Assembly: GCA_021372675.1 (NCBI GenBank)
Contig: JAJFTZ010000015.1
Coordinates: 1 to 42,136, forward strand
Reading direction: 5' to 3'
DNA length: 42,136 nucleotides
From: Eubacteriales bacterium
GTDB lineage: Bacteria; Bacillota; Clostridia; Christensenellales; CAG-138
Part shown: positions 17,124-26,567 of the stretch, one piece after another
Layout of the letters: every line of letters begins with the position of its first letter
Numbering within the stretch: the stretch's first letter is position 1
Translations under genes and position numbers: made by a program
Notes under the pieces: generated by a model
Database searches by the model: none
The model's input: the letters and a program-made list of their open reading frames with translations, nothing else
What the model was told of the DNA's origin: nothing

Positions 17124-17920
17124 GGTATCTTTCCCTGTTTCGTGTGCGCTTCCTCCACGGGCTCCAGTACCGCGCGGCGGCCTACGCGGGCGTGGCCACG
17201 CAGTTCGCGTGGGGCTTTATGGAAATCCTCATGTTTTCGGCGTTCTATAAGGCAAACAGCGCCGCGTTTCCCATGAGCTTTCAGGCGCTTTCGAGCTATA
17301 TCTGGCTCCAGCAGGCGTTTCTGGCGCTGTTCATGATGTGGTTTTTGGACGAGGACATCTTCGCGAGCATACGCGACGGGCATGTGGCGTACGAGCTTGC
17401 GCGCCCGCTCGACCTTTACGGGATGTGGTATGTGAAAAACGCGGCGGTCAGGCTTTCCAAGGCGGCGCTAAGGTGCATGCCCGTGCTTTTCGTGGCGGCG
17501 CTTTTGCCCGCGCCCTACGGCATTACGCTTCCGCCTGACCCCGCGGCCTTTCTGTGGTTTCTTTTGACAGGTATTTTGGCCTACCTTTTGGTGGTCGCCT
17601 ACTGCATGCTCATCTATATCGCCACATTGCATACCGTCAACCCCATGGGCGTGCGCCTCGTGGCGGTCGCCATGGCGGATTTTTTCGCGGGTGGCTACGT
17701 CCCGCTGCCGTTTTTGCCCGATAAGGTGCGCGCGGTATTTGAACTGCTGCCCTTCGGCTCCATGCAGAACCTGCCGCTTCTCGCGTACAGCGGCACCGTT
17801 TCCGGGAAGGAGCTTCTCTATAAGGCGCTTTTGCAGGCGTTCTGGCTTGCCGCGCTCGTGGCTTTCGGGCGGGTGTGGATGAAGTACTCGCTTAAGAAAG
17901 TGGTCGTGCAGGGAGGATGA
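17120..17920 (+). CDS. ABC-2 type transporter permease, first subunit
   Basis: A 266-residue integral membrane protein with about six hydrophobic segments, starting after a short basic N-terminus (RYLSLFRVRFLHG). Its length and position between the ATPase and another permease match the two-permease ABC-2 exporters (DUF990-like family). The start overlaps the ATPase stop codon by 4 bases, which indicates tight coupling. The segment FASIRDGHVAYELARPLDLY resembles the family's cytoplasmic loop. Exported substrate is unknown. Confidence 0.88.
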   Translation: MRYLSLFRVRFLHGLQYRAAAYAGVATQFAWGFMEILMFSAFYKANSAAFPMSFQALSSYIWLQQAFLALFMMWFLDEDIFASIRDGHVAYELARPLDLYGMWYVKNAAVRLSKAALRCMPVLFVAALLPAPYGITLPPDPAAFLWFLLTGILAYLLVVAYCMLIYIATLHTVNPMGVRLVAVAMADFFAGGYVPLPFLPDKVRAVFELLPFGSMQNLPLLAYSGTVSGKELLYKALLQAFWLAALVAFGRVWMKYSLKKVVVQGG

Positions 17921-17925
17921 AGGGT

Positions 17926-18702
17926 ATGAAGCTGTACTTGACCTATCTCACCATCCATTTAAAAAGCCGCATGCAGTATAAGGCTTCGTTTTTTCTGACG
18001 GTGCTCGGCCAGTTCCTCGTTTCGTTTTCAACCTTTTTGGGCATGTATTTCCTGTTCGAAAGGTTTCACGCGGTGGAGGGCTTCACGTTCTCGGAGGTCT
18101 TATTGTGCTTCGCGTCGATCTTAATGTCGTTTTCGCTGGCGGAGTGCTTCGCGCGCGGGTTCGATACCTTTTCCCGCATGATAGGAAACGGCGTGTTCGA
18201 CCGCATTTTGGTGCGCCCGCGCAACGAAATATTTCAGGTGCTCGCCACCGAGGTTGATTTTTCGCGCCTCGGGCGGCTTTTGCAGGCCGTGCTCGTGCTC
18301 GCCTACGCGATCCCCGCGAGCGGCGTTTTTTGGAGCGGCGAAAAAGTGCTTACGCTTCTTATGATGATCGTATGCGGCGCGCTGGTGTTTGCGGGGCTTT
18401 TCGTGGTTTACGCGGCGCTTTGCTTTTTTACGACCGAGGGCTTGGAGTTTATGAACATCCTCACCGACGGCGGGCGGGAATTCGGCGCGTACCCGTTTTC
18501 CGTTTACGGCAAAGGCGTGCTCAGGTTTTTGACCTATGCGGTGCCGCTCGCGCTGTTCCAGTATTACCCGTTTTTGTACCTTGTAGGGCGAAGCGAAAAC
18601 GCTCTCTATCGGTTTTTGCCGCTTGTATCGCTACTCTTTCTGCTCCCTTGCTACCTTTTGTGGAAGCTGGGGCTAAGGCATTATAAATCCACGGGATCGT
18701 GA
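17926..18702 (+). CDS. ABC-2 type transporter permease, second subunit (DUF990-like)
   Basis: A 258-residue membrane protein with about six hydrophobic segments and the family motif FDRILVRPRNEIFQVL in a cytoplasmic loop. The ATG at 17926 lies 9 bases after GGGAGG. The ATG at 17917 overlaps the previous stop but follows that site immediately, so it is less likely. With its neighbours it completes a three-gene exporter. Confidence 0.88.
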   Translation: MKLYLTYLTIHLKSRMQYKASFFLTVLGQFLVSFSTFLGMYFLFERFHAVEGFTFSEVLLCFASILMSFSLAECFARGFDTFSRMIGNGVFDRILVRPRNEIFQVLATEVDFSRLGRLLQAVLVLAYAIPASGVFWSGEKVLTLLMMIVCGALVFAGLFVVYAALCFFTTEGLEFMNILTDGGREFGAYPFSVYGKGVLRFLTYAVPLALFQYYPFLYLVGRSENALYRFLPLVSLLFLLPCYLLWKLGLRHYKSTGS

Positions 18703-19003
18703 AAAGGGAACAAGGTTTGCGTATTTTTCACAAGACCGCCTCTGGCATAACGGGGAGGAATCGTATATAATCGTTATAATACCCCTTTTTAAAATCGTTT
18801 TCAATTTGGGCTTGCGCCCAAAGAAATAAGGCGCTGCGCCGCTACTCCACAAAATAGCGATCGCGGGCCAACAAAAAGGAGGCTCTCAACCCGCTTCGGC
18901 TTGCGGTGCGGCAGCGTGGAGACCTGCCGTAATGGATTGCATCCGATTTTTAGGATGGTCCGAGCGAACGGCGCGGAGGCGCGGTTCGTCAAAGCCGGCA
19001 CGC
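18703..19003 (+). other. Long leader before the sugar ABC ATPase gene
   Basis: About 300 bases hold no gene. Two TATAAT boxes occur (18766-18771, 18775-18780); a weak CTGGCA (18742-18747) lies 18 bases before the first. TTTGGGC pairs with GCCCAAA near 18807-18825, and GGCGCTGCGCC follows. No known riboswitch was recognised. Confidence 0.5.
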
Positions 19004-20125
<1,122 letters not shown>

Positions 20126-20142
20126 CGCGTTGGTTTAAAAAG

Positions 20143-20185
20143 GGCGCGCCGCGGCGGGGAAGCTCGCGGCGCGCCTCTGCTTTTT
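20143..20185 (+). terminator. Intrinsic terminator of the sugar ATPase gene
   Basis: GGCGCGCCGCG (20143-20153) pairs perfectly with CGCGGCGCGCC (20165-20175), followed by TCTGCTTTTT. It lies 17 bases after the stop codon. Confidence 0.85.
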
Positions 20186-20223
20186 AAAAGCGCCCGGCGC
20201 CGGTATCGGCTGCTGCCGGGGGC

Positions 20224-20251
20224 TTGAAGACCCCTGAAATGCAAGTATAAT
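20224..20251 (+). promoter_or_regulatory. Promoter of the leucine-rich-repeat lipoprotein gene
   Basis: TTGAAG (20224-20229) and a perfect TATAAT (20246-20251) with a 16-base spacer lie about 70 bases before the chosen start. Confidence 0.75.
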
Positions 20252-20323
20252 GTATCTATATTGTGGAACTGCAAACGCATGGGGGAAATGAGCGTGAACG
20301 CGGATAAAAGGGGCTTCTTTTTC

Positions 20324-21904
20324 ATGAAAAAGACACTTTGCGTACTGCTGGCCGTGTTGCTGGACATAGGGCTCGCGGCCTGCGCCGCGGCGCCGCTCTC
20401 GCCGTCCCCGGCCGGGGAGACGCCCGCGCCCGCCATCGTGACGTTTGCCGACCCGGTGCTGGAGGCGATGGTGCGCGCTACGATGGGTAGGCCCGAAGGC
20501 GGCATCACCGTGGCGGAGGCGGAGGCGGTGACGAGGCTGAACCTCAGCGTCGAATGGCAGCGGCACGCTTCGGAAGTGACGCCGATTACGGATATCGGAG
20601 GGCTGGAAAGCTTTACAAACCTTGAAAGCCTTGATCTGTCCTTTCACGCGATCGCCGATATCACGCCGCTGGCGGGGCTGAAAAAGCTCACCTCGCTGTT
20701 GCTGGGCGGCAACCCGGTCGCCGATATCGCGCCGCTCGCGGGGCTTTCGGAACTGAAAGTGCTGACGCTGACGGGCTGTGCGGCGCAGGACTACGGCCCG
20801 CTTGCGAAGCTAAGCAACCTGAATTTCCTAATGCTCGACCATGCGGCGATCACCGACGTATCGCCGCTGGCCTCGCTGACGAGCTTAAAGCATCTGTATC
20901 TGGAAGGCTGCCCGATAGACGGCTATTCCCCGCTGGCGGATATCTATCCGAACCTTGAGGAAAAGGACTTCATCGTGGCGTTCACGCTTGCGGAGCTTGG
21001 GTTTGTCATGAACGGCGCCGGCAATCAGGCGAGCTATGGGGACGTTCAGCGCGACGGGTTGAGCGTGAACATCAACCACGCCGGGTGGGGCGCTCCGCAG
21101 TCTGAAGATATGACGAAATGCGTAAGAATGGACTTAATGCTGGATAGCGGGTATACCTTGGTCGTCTTGTACTATCCGGAAATAAGCGCCTATGTCTTTC
21201 AAATGAACATCAATGGTGAACAGATGAACTACATCTACAACGCGGCGGACGGTACATTCATGGTGGATTCCAACAACAGGGAACGCTTTGAGCGGATGAT
21301 AACGGAGGCGCTGGGCGAAACGGGCGAAACGGACGCGCTGCTTGCGCCCATCCCCGTTTTTGACGACACAATCAGGGAAACCTTCGACATGACCGCCGAC
21401 GCTCTCTACGCGCTGCCCTTTGAGCAGACCGAGGCGTTACTTCCCTCGCAGACGCCCCCGCCCTATGCGCTACCCTACGAACAGTTAGGATTTACCGCCG
21501 ACGCGGGCAGTGCGATTTGTTTATACGAGCAAGCCGAGCCGCGCTATATGCAAATAGCCATCCACAGGCCGGAATGGGGGCTAAGCCCGAATGCATGGAA
21601 TATCGAGTTTCACGATTCCAATGTAAACGGATATAAGATGGTGATGCAATATTTCGCCGACGAGGGCAAATGGCACGTTTACTTGGAAAAGGACGGTGCA
21701 GAGTGTTCCTTTGACGTTTATCCTGCCACCGATGCAAAGGGGTGGGAAGATCCTAACATCGAAACCGTGCATCGGATGGCAGGCGATGCCTTTGGATCAC
21801 AGGGGAAAGAATTGTACTATAAGCCGCTGGAATACTTCGAGCAATGGGTACAGGAAAGCTTCGGCATGAGCATCGGCGAGCTGTACGCGCTGCCGGTCGG
21901 GTAG
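20324..21904 (+). CDS. Leucine-rich-repeat lipoprotein
   Basis: A 526-residue exported protein. The signal peptide MKKTLCVLLAVLLDIGLAAC contains the lipobox LAAC, followed by a Pro/Ala/Ser linker. Residues about 30-65 (DPVLEAMVRATMGRPEGGIT) match the segment that often precedes internalin-like repeats. Residues about 85-205 hold four to five leucine-rich repeats of the SDS22 type, such as LESLDLSFHAIADITPLAGL. The remaining 320 residues contain no domain I recognise, but two segments, about 220-320 and 385-490, look like a duplicated module: both carry LGF...G....Y, an N-N or W-x-P pattern and a matching DxxxxxxF ending. Function is unknown, probably binding at the cell surface. Alternative ATGs at 20279 and 20288 would only lengthen the N-terminus. 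Confidence 0.85.
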   Translation: MKKTLCVLLAVLLDIGLAACAAAPLSPSPAGETPAPAIVTFADPVLEAMVRATMGRPEGGITVAEAEAVTRLNLSVEWQRHASEVTPITDIGGLESFTNLESLDLSFHAIADITPLAGLKKLTSLLLGGNPVADIAPLAGLSELKVLTLTGCAAQDYGPLAKLSNLNFLMLDHAAITDVSPLASLTSLKHLYLEGCPIDGYSPLADIYPNLEEKDFIVAFTLAELGFVMNGAGNQASYGDVQRDGLSVNINHAGWGAPQSEDMTKCVRMDLMLDSGYTLVVLYYPEISAYVFQMNINGEQMNYIYNAADGTFMVDSNNRERFERMITEALGETGETDALLAPIPVFDDTIRETFDMTADALYALPFEQTEALLPSQTPPPYALPYEQLGFTADAGSAICLYEQAEPRYMQIAIHRPEWGLSPNAWNIEFHDSNVNGYKMVMQYFADEGKWHVYLEKDGAECSFDVYPATDAKGWEDPNIETVHRMAGDAFGSQGKELYYKPLEYFEQWVQESFGMSIGELYALPVG

Positions 21905-21944
21905 CCGGTTCGAGCTTAGGCTTCCCCTTCCGCAACCAAAAACT

Positions 21945-21974
21945 GCGGGCCGTATCGTTTCGGACACGGCCCGC
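21945..21974 (-). terminator. Terminator of degV, possibly bidirectional
   Basis: GCGGGCCGT (21945-21953) pairs with ACGGCCCGC (21966-21974). On the minus strand it is followed by AGTTTTTGG, 20 bases after the degV stop. On the plus strand a T-rich stretch follows less closely, so it may also stop transcription from the LRR gene. Confidence 0.8.
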
Positions 21975-21993
21975 GTTCGTTTGCGTTTTTGCC

Positions 21994-22848
21994 CTAAATC
22001 GCCTTGGGCGTCTTTCTTATAAACAGGATGCCGAGCGTATCCGGCCCGCAATGGCTCGATATCGTGCAGCCCGCGCGCGTTTCGATGATCTCCTCGAAGC
22101 TCGCGAGGCTCCTTACGAGCTCGCGCACCCTCTCCACGGTTTCCGCCGGGCAGGCGGGGTGGGTGATAAACACGCGCCTTAAGTCGATATCCTCGATATC
22201 TTTGAGCTTATCCTTCACGTAGTTTTCAAGGCTTCGCTCAAAGCTGCCCATGTACTTTTTCCCCACGGTCATCTTGCCGCCGTGCACCTCGATGCTCGGC
22301 TTGAGCTTCAACAGCTTCGCGCCGAGCGCCTCGAGGCCCGTGCAGCGCCCGCCGCGGTGGAGGTAGTCGAGCTTGTCGATCACGAAGCTCGCGTCCACCC
22401 GCGGGATAACGTCCTCGAGCGCTTTCACGATTTCGGGCGCGGGAATGCCTTTTTTGGCCATCTCCGCCGCGAGGCACACCACGTGCCCGCTACCGCTCGA
22501 GAGGTTTCGCGAATCCACCACATGCACGTTTTCAAAGCTCTTTGCCGCGAGCGCGGCGTTTTGGTGGCAGGAGGAAAATTCCGCGCTGATGTTGATGTGG
22601 ACCACGGCGTCATAGGTTTCTAATAATTCCTCAAATAAGCGATGATATTCGTATACGTTGACGGCCGCCGTGCTGCAGGGCTTTCCTTCCTTTTCCACAT
22701 AGCGGAAAATATCCGCGGGTACGATATCCACGCCGTCGTGGAAGGTTTGCTCGCCCACCAAAATAGCGAGCGGGGTAAGCGTTACGTCGAGCGCTCTTAG
22801 AAGTTCGGGCGTAAGGTCGCAGGTGGAATCCGCCGTGACCTTTACCAT
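21994..22848 (-). CDS. DegV-family fatty-acid-binding protein
   Basis: A 284-residue DegV-family protein. The N-terminal signature VKVTADSTCDLTPEL, the middle motif GKPCSTAAVN and INISAEFSSCHQNA, and the basic segment DKLDYLHRGGRC are typical. Family members bind a long-chain fatty acid between two alpha/beta domains, and some act as FakB, the substrate-binding partner of fatty acid kinase FakA in phospholipid synthesis. No FakA gene is near, so a FakB role is a family-level inference. GGAG precedes the ATG. It is read in the same direction as nrdDG but has its own promoter. Confidence 0.93.
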   Translation of the reverse strand: MVKVTADSTCDLTPELLRALDVTLTPLAILVGEQTFHDGVDIVPADIFRYVEKEGKPCSTAAVNVYEYHRLFEELLETYDAVVHINISAEFSSCHQNAALAAKSFENVHVVDSRNLSSGSGHVVCLAAEMAKKGIPAPEIVKALEDVIPRVDASFVIDKLDYLHRGGRCTGLEALGAKLLKLKPSIEVHGGKMTVGKKYMGSFERSLENYVKDKLKDIEDIDLRRVFITHPACPAETVERVRELVRSLASFEEIIETRAGCTISSHCGPDTLGILFIRKTPKAI

Positions 22849-22898
22849 GAAAGCACCACTCCTTTTCTTTTAATGGCTTGCATTGTCTTGCAAAAGAA

Positions 22899-22933
22899 AT
22901 TATACAACAAAAACGCCGCAGTGCAAAGCGGCG
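22899..22933 (-). promoter_or_regulatory. degV promoter overlapping the nrdDG terminator
   Basis: On the minus strand TTGCAC (22921-22926) and TATAAT (22899-22904) are 16 bases apart. The same DNA forms a terminator: CGCCGC (22928-22933) pairs with GCGGCG (22914-22919), followed by TTTTTGTTG. The -35 box lies in the hairpin loop, and the U-tract is in the promoter spacer. Confidence 0.75.
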
Positions 22934-23033
22934 AAAACTGTTCAAAAAGTGTCAAATCGGTAGGATTTCGATGTTTTTTTACGTTACCGCGGTTTTGTGA
23001 TTCCGCGCGGGGGCATAGCCCGCCCCCCCACCG

Positions 23034-23723
23034 TCAATAGGCGATCACGTTGGGTTGAAACGGCCTTACCTCCTCCGCGAACGCGCGTATGGCGTCCGGC
23101 GTGTGCGGGGGCTTTTTCAGGCGGAAAAGGTCCTCCTCGCGGTAGGTCTCGGGCATGCGGTAGGGGTTTAAAACATAGCGGGGCAAAACGGGCATCTCCC
23201 GCGCCATCTCCAGCATGTCGTCAAGGCCGAGCTGCGGAATTACCGTAGTGCGCATTTCAAACGGGAGCGCGGCGTCAAAAAGGAGCGTCGCTGTCTCCTT
23301 CACGGCTTCCGGGTCGGCGTTTTCTCCGGCGATCTCCCGGTAGCGGCGCCAGGGCGCCTTATAGTCGAGCGCGACGTAATCGAGCGCGCCTTTTTCGAGC
23401 ATGGCGCGCACGACTTCGGGCAGGCTGCCGTTGGTATCGAGCTTCACCATAAAGCCCATAGCCTTTATGGTAAGCGCAAGCTCCGTAAGCCCAATTTGCA
23501 GCGCCGCCTCGCCGCCCGAGAGCACCACCGCATCGAGAAGGCCCTTGCGCTTCTCAAGAAACGCAAGGGCTTCGCTTATCTCCATATCGGTGCCGGGGCC
23601 CGTGAGGATGGAGCGGTTATGACAATAGAAGCAATCGTAATTGCAGCCCGAAAAGAAGAACACCGCGCTTAAAGCGCCCGGGTAATCGAGCGTGGAGGAT
23701 CGCATCAGGCCCGCGAGCTTCAC
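23034..23723 (-). CDS. nrdG: Anaerobic ribonucleoside-triphosphate reductase activating protein (radical SAM)
   Basis: A 229-residue radical-SAM enzyme that installs the glycyl radical on NrdD. The iron-sulfur cluster motif is CNYDCFYC near residue 27 (CxxxCxxC), followed by the SAM-binding segment VLSGGEAAL. It is longer than the compact E. coli NrdG (about 150 residues) and belongs to the longer pyruvate-formate-lyase-activase-like group common in Clostridia. The start codon overlaps the nrdD stop codon (ATGA), and the two form an operon. Confidence 0.95.
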   Translation of the reverse strand: MKLAGLMRSSTLDYPGALSAVFFFSGCNYDCFYCHNRSILTGPGTDMEISEALAFLEKRKGLLDAVVLSGGEAALQIGLTELALTIKAMGFMVKLDTNGSLPEVVRAMLEKGALDYVALDYKAPWRRYREIAGENADPEAVKETATLLFDAALPFEMRTTVIPQLGLDDMLEMAREMPVLPRYVLNPYRMPETYREEDLFRLKKPPHTPDAIRAFAEEVRPFQPNVIAY

Positions 23724-25813
23724 GAAAGGCTCTCCTCGCGGATCACGTACTTTTTGCGCTCCTTATATTCCTCCTTCTTGCCGCGGTGGTAGTTCTGTAC
23801 CGGGCGGAGGTAGCCTACCACACGGCTCCATACCTCGGCTTCCTTGCCGCAGTTGGGGCAGGTGAAGTGCTCGCCCGCCACGTAGCCGTGCTCGGGGCAT
23901 ACGGAGAAGGTGGGCGTAAGCGAAAGGTACGGCAGCTTATAGTTGATGAACGCTTTTTGCAGAAGCGACTTGGCAACGGAAATATCCTTGATGCTTTCGC
24001 CCAGGTACAGGTGCAGCACCGTGCCGCCCGTATACAGGCTTTGGAGCTCGTCCTGTAGATCGAGCGTTTCAAAGATATCGTCGGTAAAGCCCACGGGAAG
24101 CTGGCTCGAGTTGGTGTAGTAGGGTACATCCGTGCCCGCGGTGATAATATTCGGGTATTTTTCCTTGTCGAGCTTGGCGAGGCGGTAGCTGGTGCCCTCC
24201 GCCGGCGTGGCCTCGAGGTTGTAGAAGTGGCCCGTTTCCTCTTGGATATCCGTAAGCAAGTCGCGCATGTAATTGAGGGTACGGGTGCCGAATTCCTGAC
24301 CGGACTTGGTGGTAAGGTCCTCGCCGAGCAGGTTCAAACAGGCCTCGTTCATCCCGAGAAGCCCCACGGTGTTGAAATGGTTGTACCAGTATTGGCCCGT
24401 GCGCGCCTTGATATCCTTGAGGTAGTAGGCGGAATAGGGATACATGCCGCGGCTGGTCTGTTCCTCCACCACCTTGCGCTTGATCTCGAGGCTCTTTTTG
24501 GAGGTGTGCACCATTTGGCAAAGGCGCGCGCGGAATTCCGATTCGCTGCGCGAGATATAGGCGATGCGCGGCAGGTTTACGGTGACCACGCCGATGGAGC
24601 CTGTGAGCGGGTTTGAGCCGAACAAGCCGCCGCCGCGCTTCCTGAGCTCCTTGGTATCGAGCCGGAGGCGGCAGCACATGGAAATCGCGTCCTCGGGAGA
24701 GAGATCGGAGTTGATGTAGTTGGAAAAATACGGTATGCCGTATTTGCAGGTGATCTCCATGAAGCGATCCACGACGGGGCTGTTCCAGTCGAACTCCTTG
24801 GTGATGTTGATGGTGGGGATGGGGAAGGTGAAAACGCGGCCTTTGCTGTCGCCCTCGAGCATCACGTCGCAAAACGCGGTGTTGAAGAGATCCATCTCGG
24901 CCTGAAAATCGCCGTAGGTATCCTCGGTCGGCTTGCCGCGGTAGATGACCGCTTCGTCCTTGAGCGTGCGGGGCACCTTGATATCGAAGGTGAGGTTGGA
25001 AAACGGGCATTGGAAGCCCACGCGCGTGGGCACGTTGATGTTGAAGATGAACTCCTGCAGCGCCTGCTTCACCGACTTATAGTCGAGCTTGTCGTAGCGG
25101 ATGAAGGGGGCGCAGTAGGTATCGAAGCTCGACCACGCCTGCGCGCCGGCGGTTTCGCCCTGCGTGGTGAACGTGGAGTTTACGATCTGCCCCAAAAACG
25201 AGCGGAGGTGCTTGGGCGGGCTCGATTCCACCTTGCCCGGCACGCCGCCGAAGCCGTTTAAAAGGAGCTGCCTCAAATCCCAGCCCGCGCAGTAGGGGCC
25301 GAAAAAGCCCAGGTCGTGCATGTGGATATCGCCCGATATATGCGCCTCGCGCACCTCCGCGGGGTACACCTCGTGCAGCCAATACTGCTTGGTGAACGTT
25401 TCGCGGATGTAGTTGTTCATGCCGTTGATGGAGCGCTGCGTGTTGGCGTTTTCCCTGATCTGCCAGTCCTGATCGTCGAGGTAGTTGGAAAACATATCGA
25501 TGGTCGCGCCGATGAGGGCGTTCGCTTCGCGCGAGGCGCGGCGCTTTTCGCGGTACAGGATGTAGGCTTTCGCCGTGCGGGCGTGGCCGTTTTCGATGAG
25601 CACCTTTTCTACAATATCCTGCACGCCTTCCACGTCGGCGACGCCGTCGGGGTACTTGAAATTTGCGATTTCGCCCACCTGCGTGGCGAGCCGCTCGCTC
25701 AGATCCCAATCGTTGCCGCCCACGGCCTGCGCCGCTTTGAATATGGCCAGCGCGATCTTTTCCTGCTTGTAAGGTACAAGCGCCCCGTTGCGCTTGCGGA
25801 TCATCTTCAACAT
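23720..25813 (-). CDS. nrdD: Anaerobic (class III) ribonucleoside-triphosphate reductase
   Basis: A 697-residue glycyl-radical enzyme that makes deoxyribonucleotides without oxygen. The N-terminus (MLKMIRKRNGALVPYKQEKI, about 1-90) is an ATP-cone, the allosteric nucleotide-binding domain. The catalytic barrel follows. Near the end come the zinc-binding cysteines (CPEHG and CPNCG) and the glycyl-radical loop RVVGYLRPVQNYHRGKKEEY, in which the Gly of VGYL carries the radical. The start at 25813 fits the ATP-cone; the frame is open upstream to 25888. Two NrdR-like boxes precede it. The strictly oxygen-sensitive mechanism implies an anaerobic host. Confidence 0.96.
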   Translation of the reverse strand: MLKMIRKRNGALVPYKQEKIALAIFKAAQAVGGNDWDLSERLATQVGEIANFKYPDGVADVEGVQDIVEKVLIENGHARTAKAYILYREKRRASREANALIGATIDMFSNYLDDQDWQIRENANTQRSINGMNNYIRETFTKQYWLHEVYPAEVREAHISGDIHMHDLGFFGPYCAGWDLRQLLLNGFGGVPGKVESSPPKHLRSFLGQIVNSTFTTQGETAGAQAWSSFDTYCAPFIRYDKLDYKSVKQALQEFIFNINVPTRVGFQCPFSNLTFDIKVPRTLKDEAVIYRGKPTEDTYGDFQAEMDLFNTAFCDVMLEGDSKGRVFTFPIPTINITKEFDWNSPVVDRFMEITCKYGIPYFSNYINSDLSPEDAISMCCRLRLDTKELRKRGGGLFGSNPLTGSIGVVTVNLPRIAYISRSESEFRARLCQMVHTSKKSLEIKRKVVEEQTSRGMYPYSAYYLKDIKARTGQYWYNHFNTVGLLGMNEACLNLLGEDLTTKSGQEFGTRTLNYMRDLLTDIQEETGHFYNLEATPAEGTSYRLAKLDKEKYPNIITAGTDVPYYTNSSQLPVGFTDDIFETLDLQDELQSLYTGGTVLHLYLGESIKDISVAKSLLQKAFINYKLPYLSLTPTFSVCPEHGYVAGEHFTCPNCGKEAEVWSRVVGYLRPVQNYHRGKKEEYKERKKYVIREESLS

Positions 25814-25899
25814 AATAGCCCCCTGACTGCTTTTACAAAAACGGACAAAAATTCCGCCCTGACCCCGCCGGGCGTCGTGCCGCGGCATCCGTGCCGCAT

Positions 25900-25936
25900 A
25901 TACAAGATATTGTGGATATAAGAATTTAGATTGTGA
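25900..25936 (-). promoter_or_regulatory. Two tandem NrdR-box-like operators
   Basis: Read on the minus strand, CCACAATATCTTGTAT (25900-25915) matches the NrdR consensus ACACWATATATWGTGT at 13 of 16 positions. TCACAATCTAAATTCT (25921-25936) matches at about 11. Their centres are 21 bases apart, two helical turns, as expected for cooperative NrdR binding. Both lie just downstream of the -10 box, a repressing position. NrdR itself is not encoded in the window. Confidence 0.75.
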
Positions 25937-25940
25937 ATAT

Positions 25941-25970
25941 ATAGTAGCAGAGGCGTAAGCCCAATGTCAA
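25941..25970 (-). promoter_or_regulatory. nrdDG promoter
   Basis: On the minus strand a perfect TTGACA (25965-25970) is followed after 18 bases by TACTAT (25941-25946). The transcript would begin near the NrdR-like boxes. Confidence 0.75.
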
Positions 25971-26025
25971 TAGGGCTATGGTAAAATTCGCCATTTTTTA
26001 CCATATTTTGTAGTGATTCCTATTC

Positions 26026-26559
26026 TTATGAGATGGAGATGTGAAAGAAGGTCAAGAGAGCCTTGTGGATGGTGGTATGCCAAAGAGAAAAGGCCAGAGC
26101 CAGCAAAGGTTGCACTAAGGAGCCTAGTATGCCGATGCGAACCCAACGCAGACCATGCTGCCATTCGTAGCCGATCATTTCCGCCTCCGACTCGCCGATG
26201 ATGAATTGCAGCACGGCGGCGTCCCTGCTGCCGACGTCGAGCCCTTCAAGGCTTTTTGCCGCAAATCTCGTATAACGGGAAGGAAAAACGAGAAGAAGAC
26301 GCCGTACCCGCGCCATTTTTTTACGATGTGTAGGGAAGCGCCGTTCCAAACGGTGAAAGAAAACGCTCACGAATACAAAATAGATGGTATAGAGAAAAAT
26401 CAAGTTGAAAAAGAGCCCCGTCACGATAGGTGGATCCGCAGCATCGGCTGGAAAAACAAAGTTCAGGAAAAAGCACAACAAAAAGGAGAATATGACGAGA
26501 AAGCCCATCGGGCGGTCGTTGAAAAGGACGTAAGGCTTGTTGTTCATCATATTCTCCAT
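26026..26559 (-). CDS. Small integral membrane protein, candidate immunity protein
   Basis: A protein of up to 177 residues with no recognised family. It has three hydrophobic segments: about 18-37 (MGFLVIFSFLLCFFLNFVF), about 46-67 (VTGLFFNLIFLYTIYFVFVS) and about 138-158 (GILGSLVQPLLALAFSLW). A basic cytoplasmic-like stretch (HRLERRFPTHRKKMARVRR) follows the second. The ATG at 26547 or 26550 may be the real start, since GGAG lies just upstream of them inside the annotated beginning. The gene follows the large upstream gene after 8 bases, shares its lower GC content, and probably its LexA-controlled promoter. By position it could be an immunity or lysis protein; that is inference. Confidence 0.7.
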   Translation of the reverse strand: MENMMNNKPYVLFNDRPMGFLVIFSFLLCFFLNFVFPADAADPPIVTGLFFNLIFLYTIYFVFVSVFFHRLERRFPTHRKKMARVRRLLLVFPSRYTRFAAKSLEGLDVGSRDAAVLQFIIGESEAEMIGYEWQHGLRWVRIGILGSLVQPLLALAFSLWHTTIHKALLTFFHISIS

Positions 26560-26567
26560 ATAGAAGT

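Noticed and set aside
18703-19003. Riboswitch in the leader of the sugar ATPase
   Set aside because: Hairpins are present, but no conserved core of a known riboswitch could be recognised.
24069-25010. 313-codon minus-strand frame inside nrdD
   Set aside because: Out-of-frame reading of nrdD with low-complexity Arg/His-rich product.
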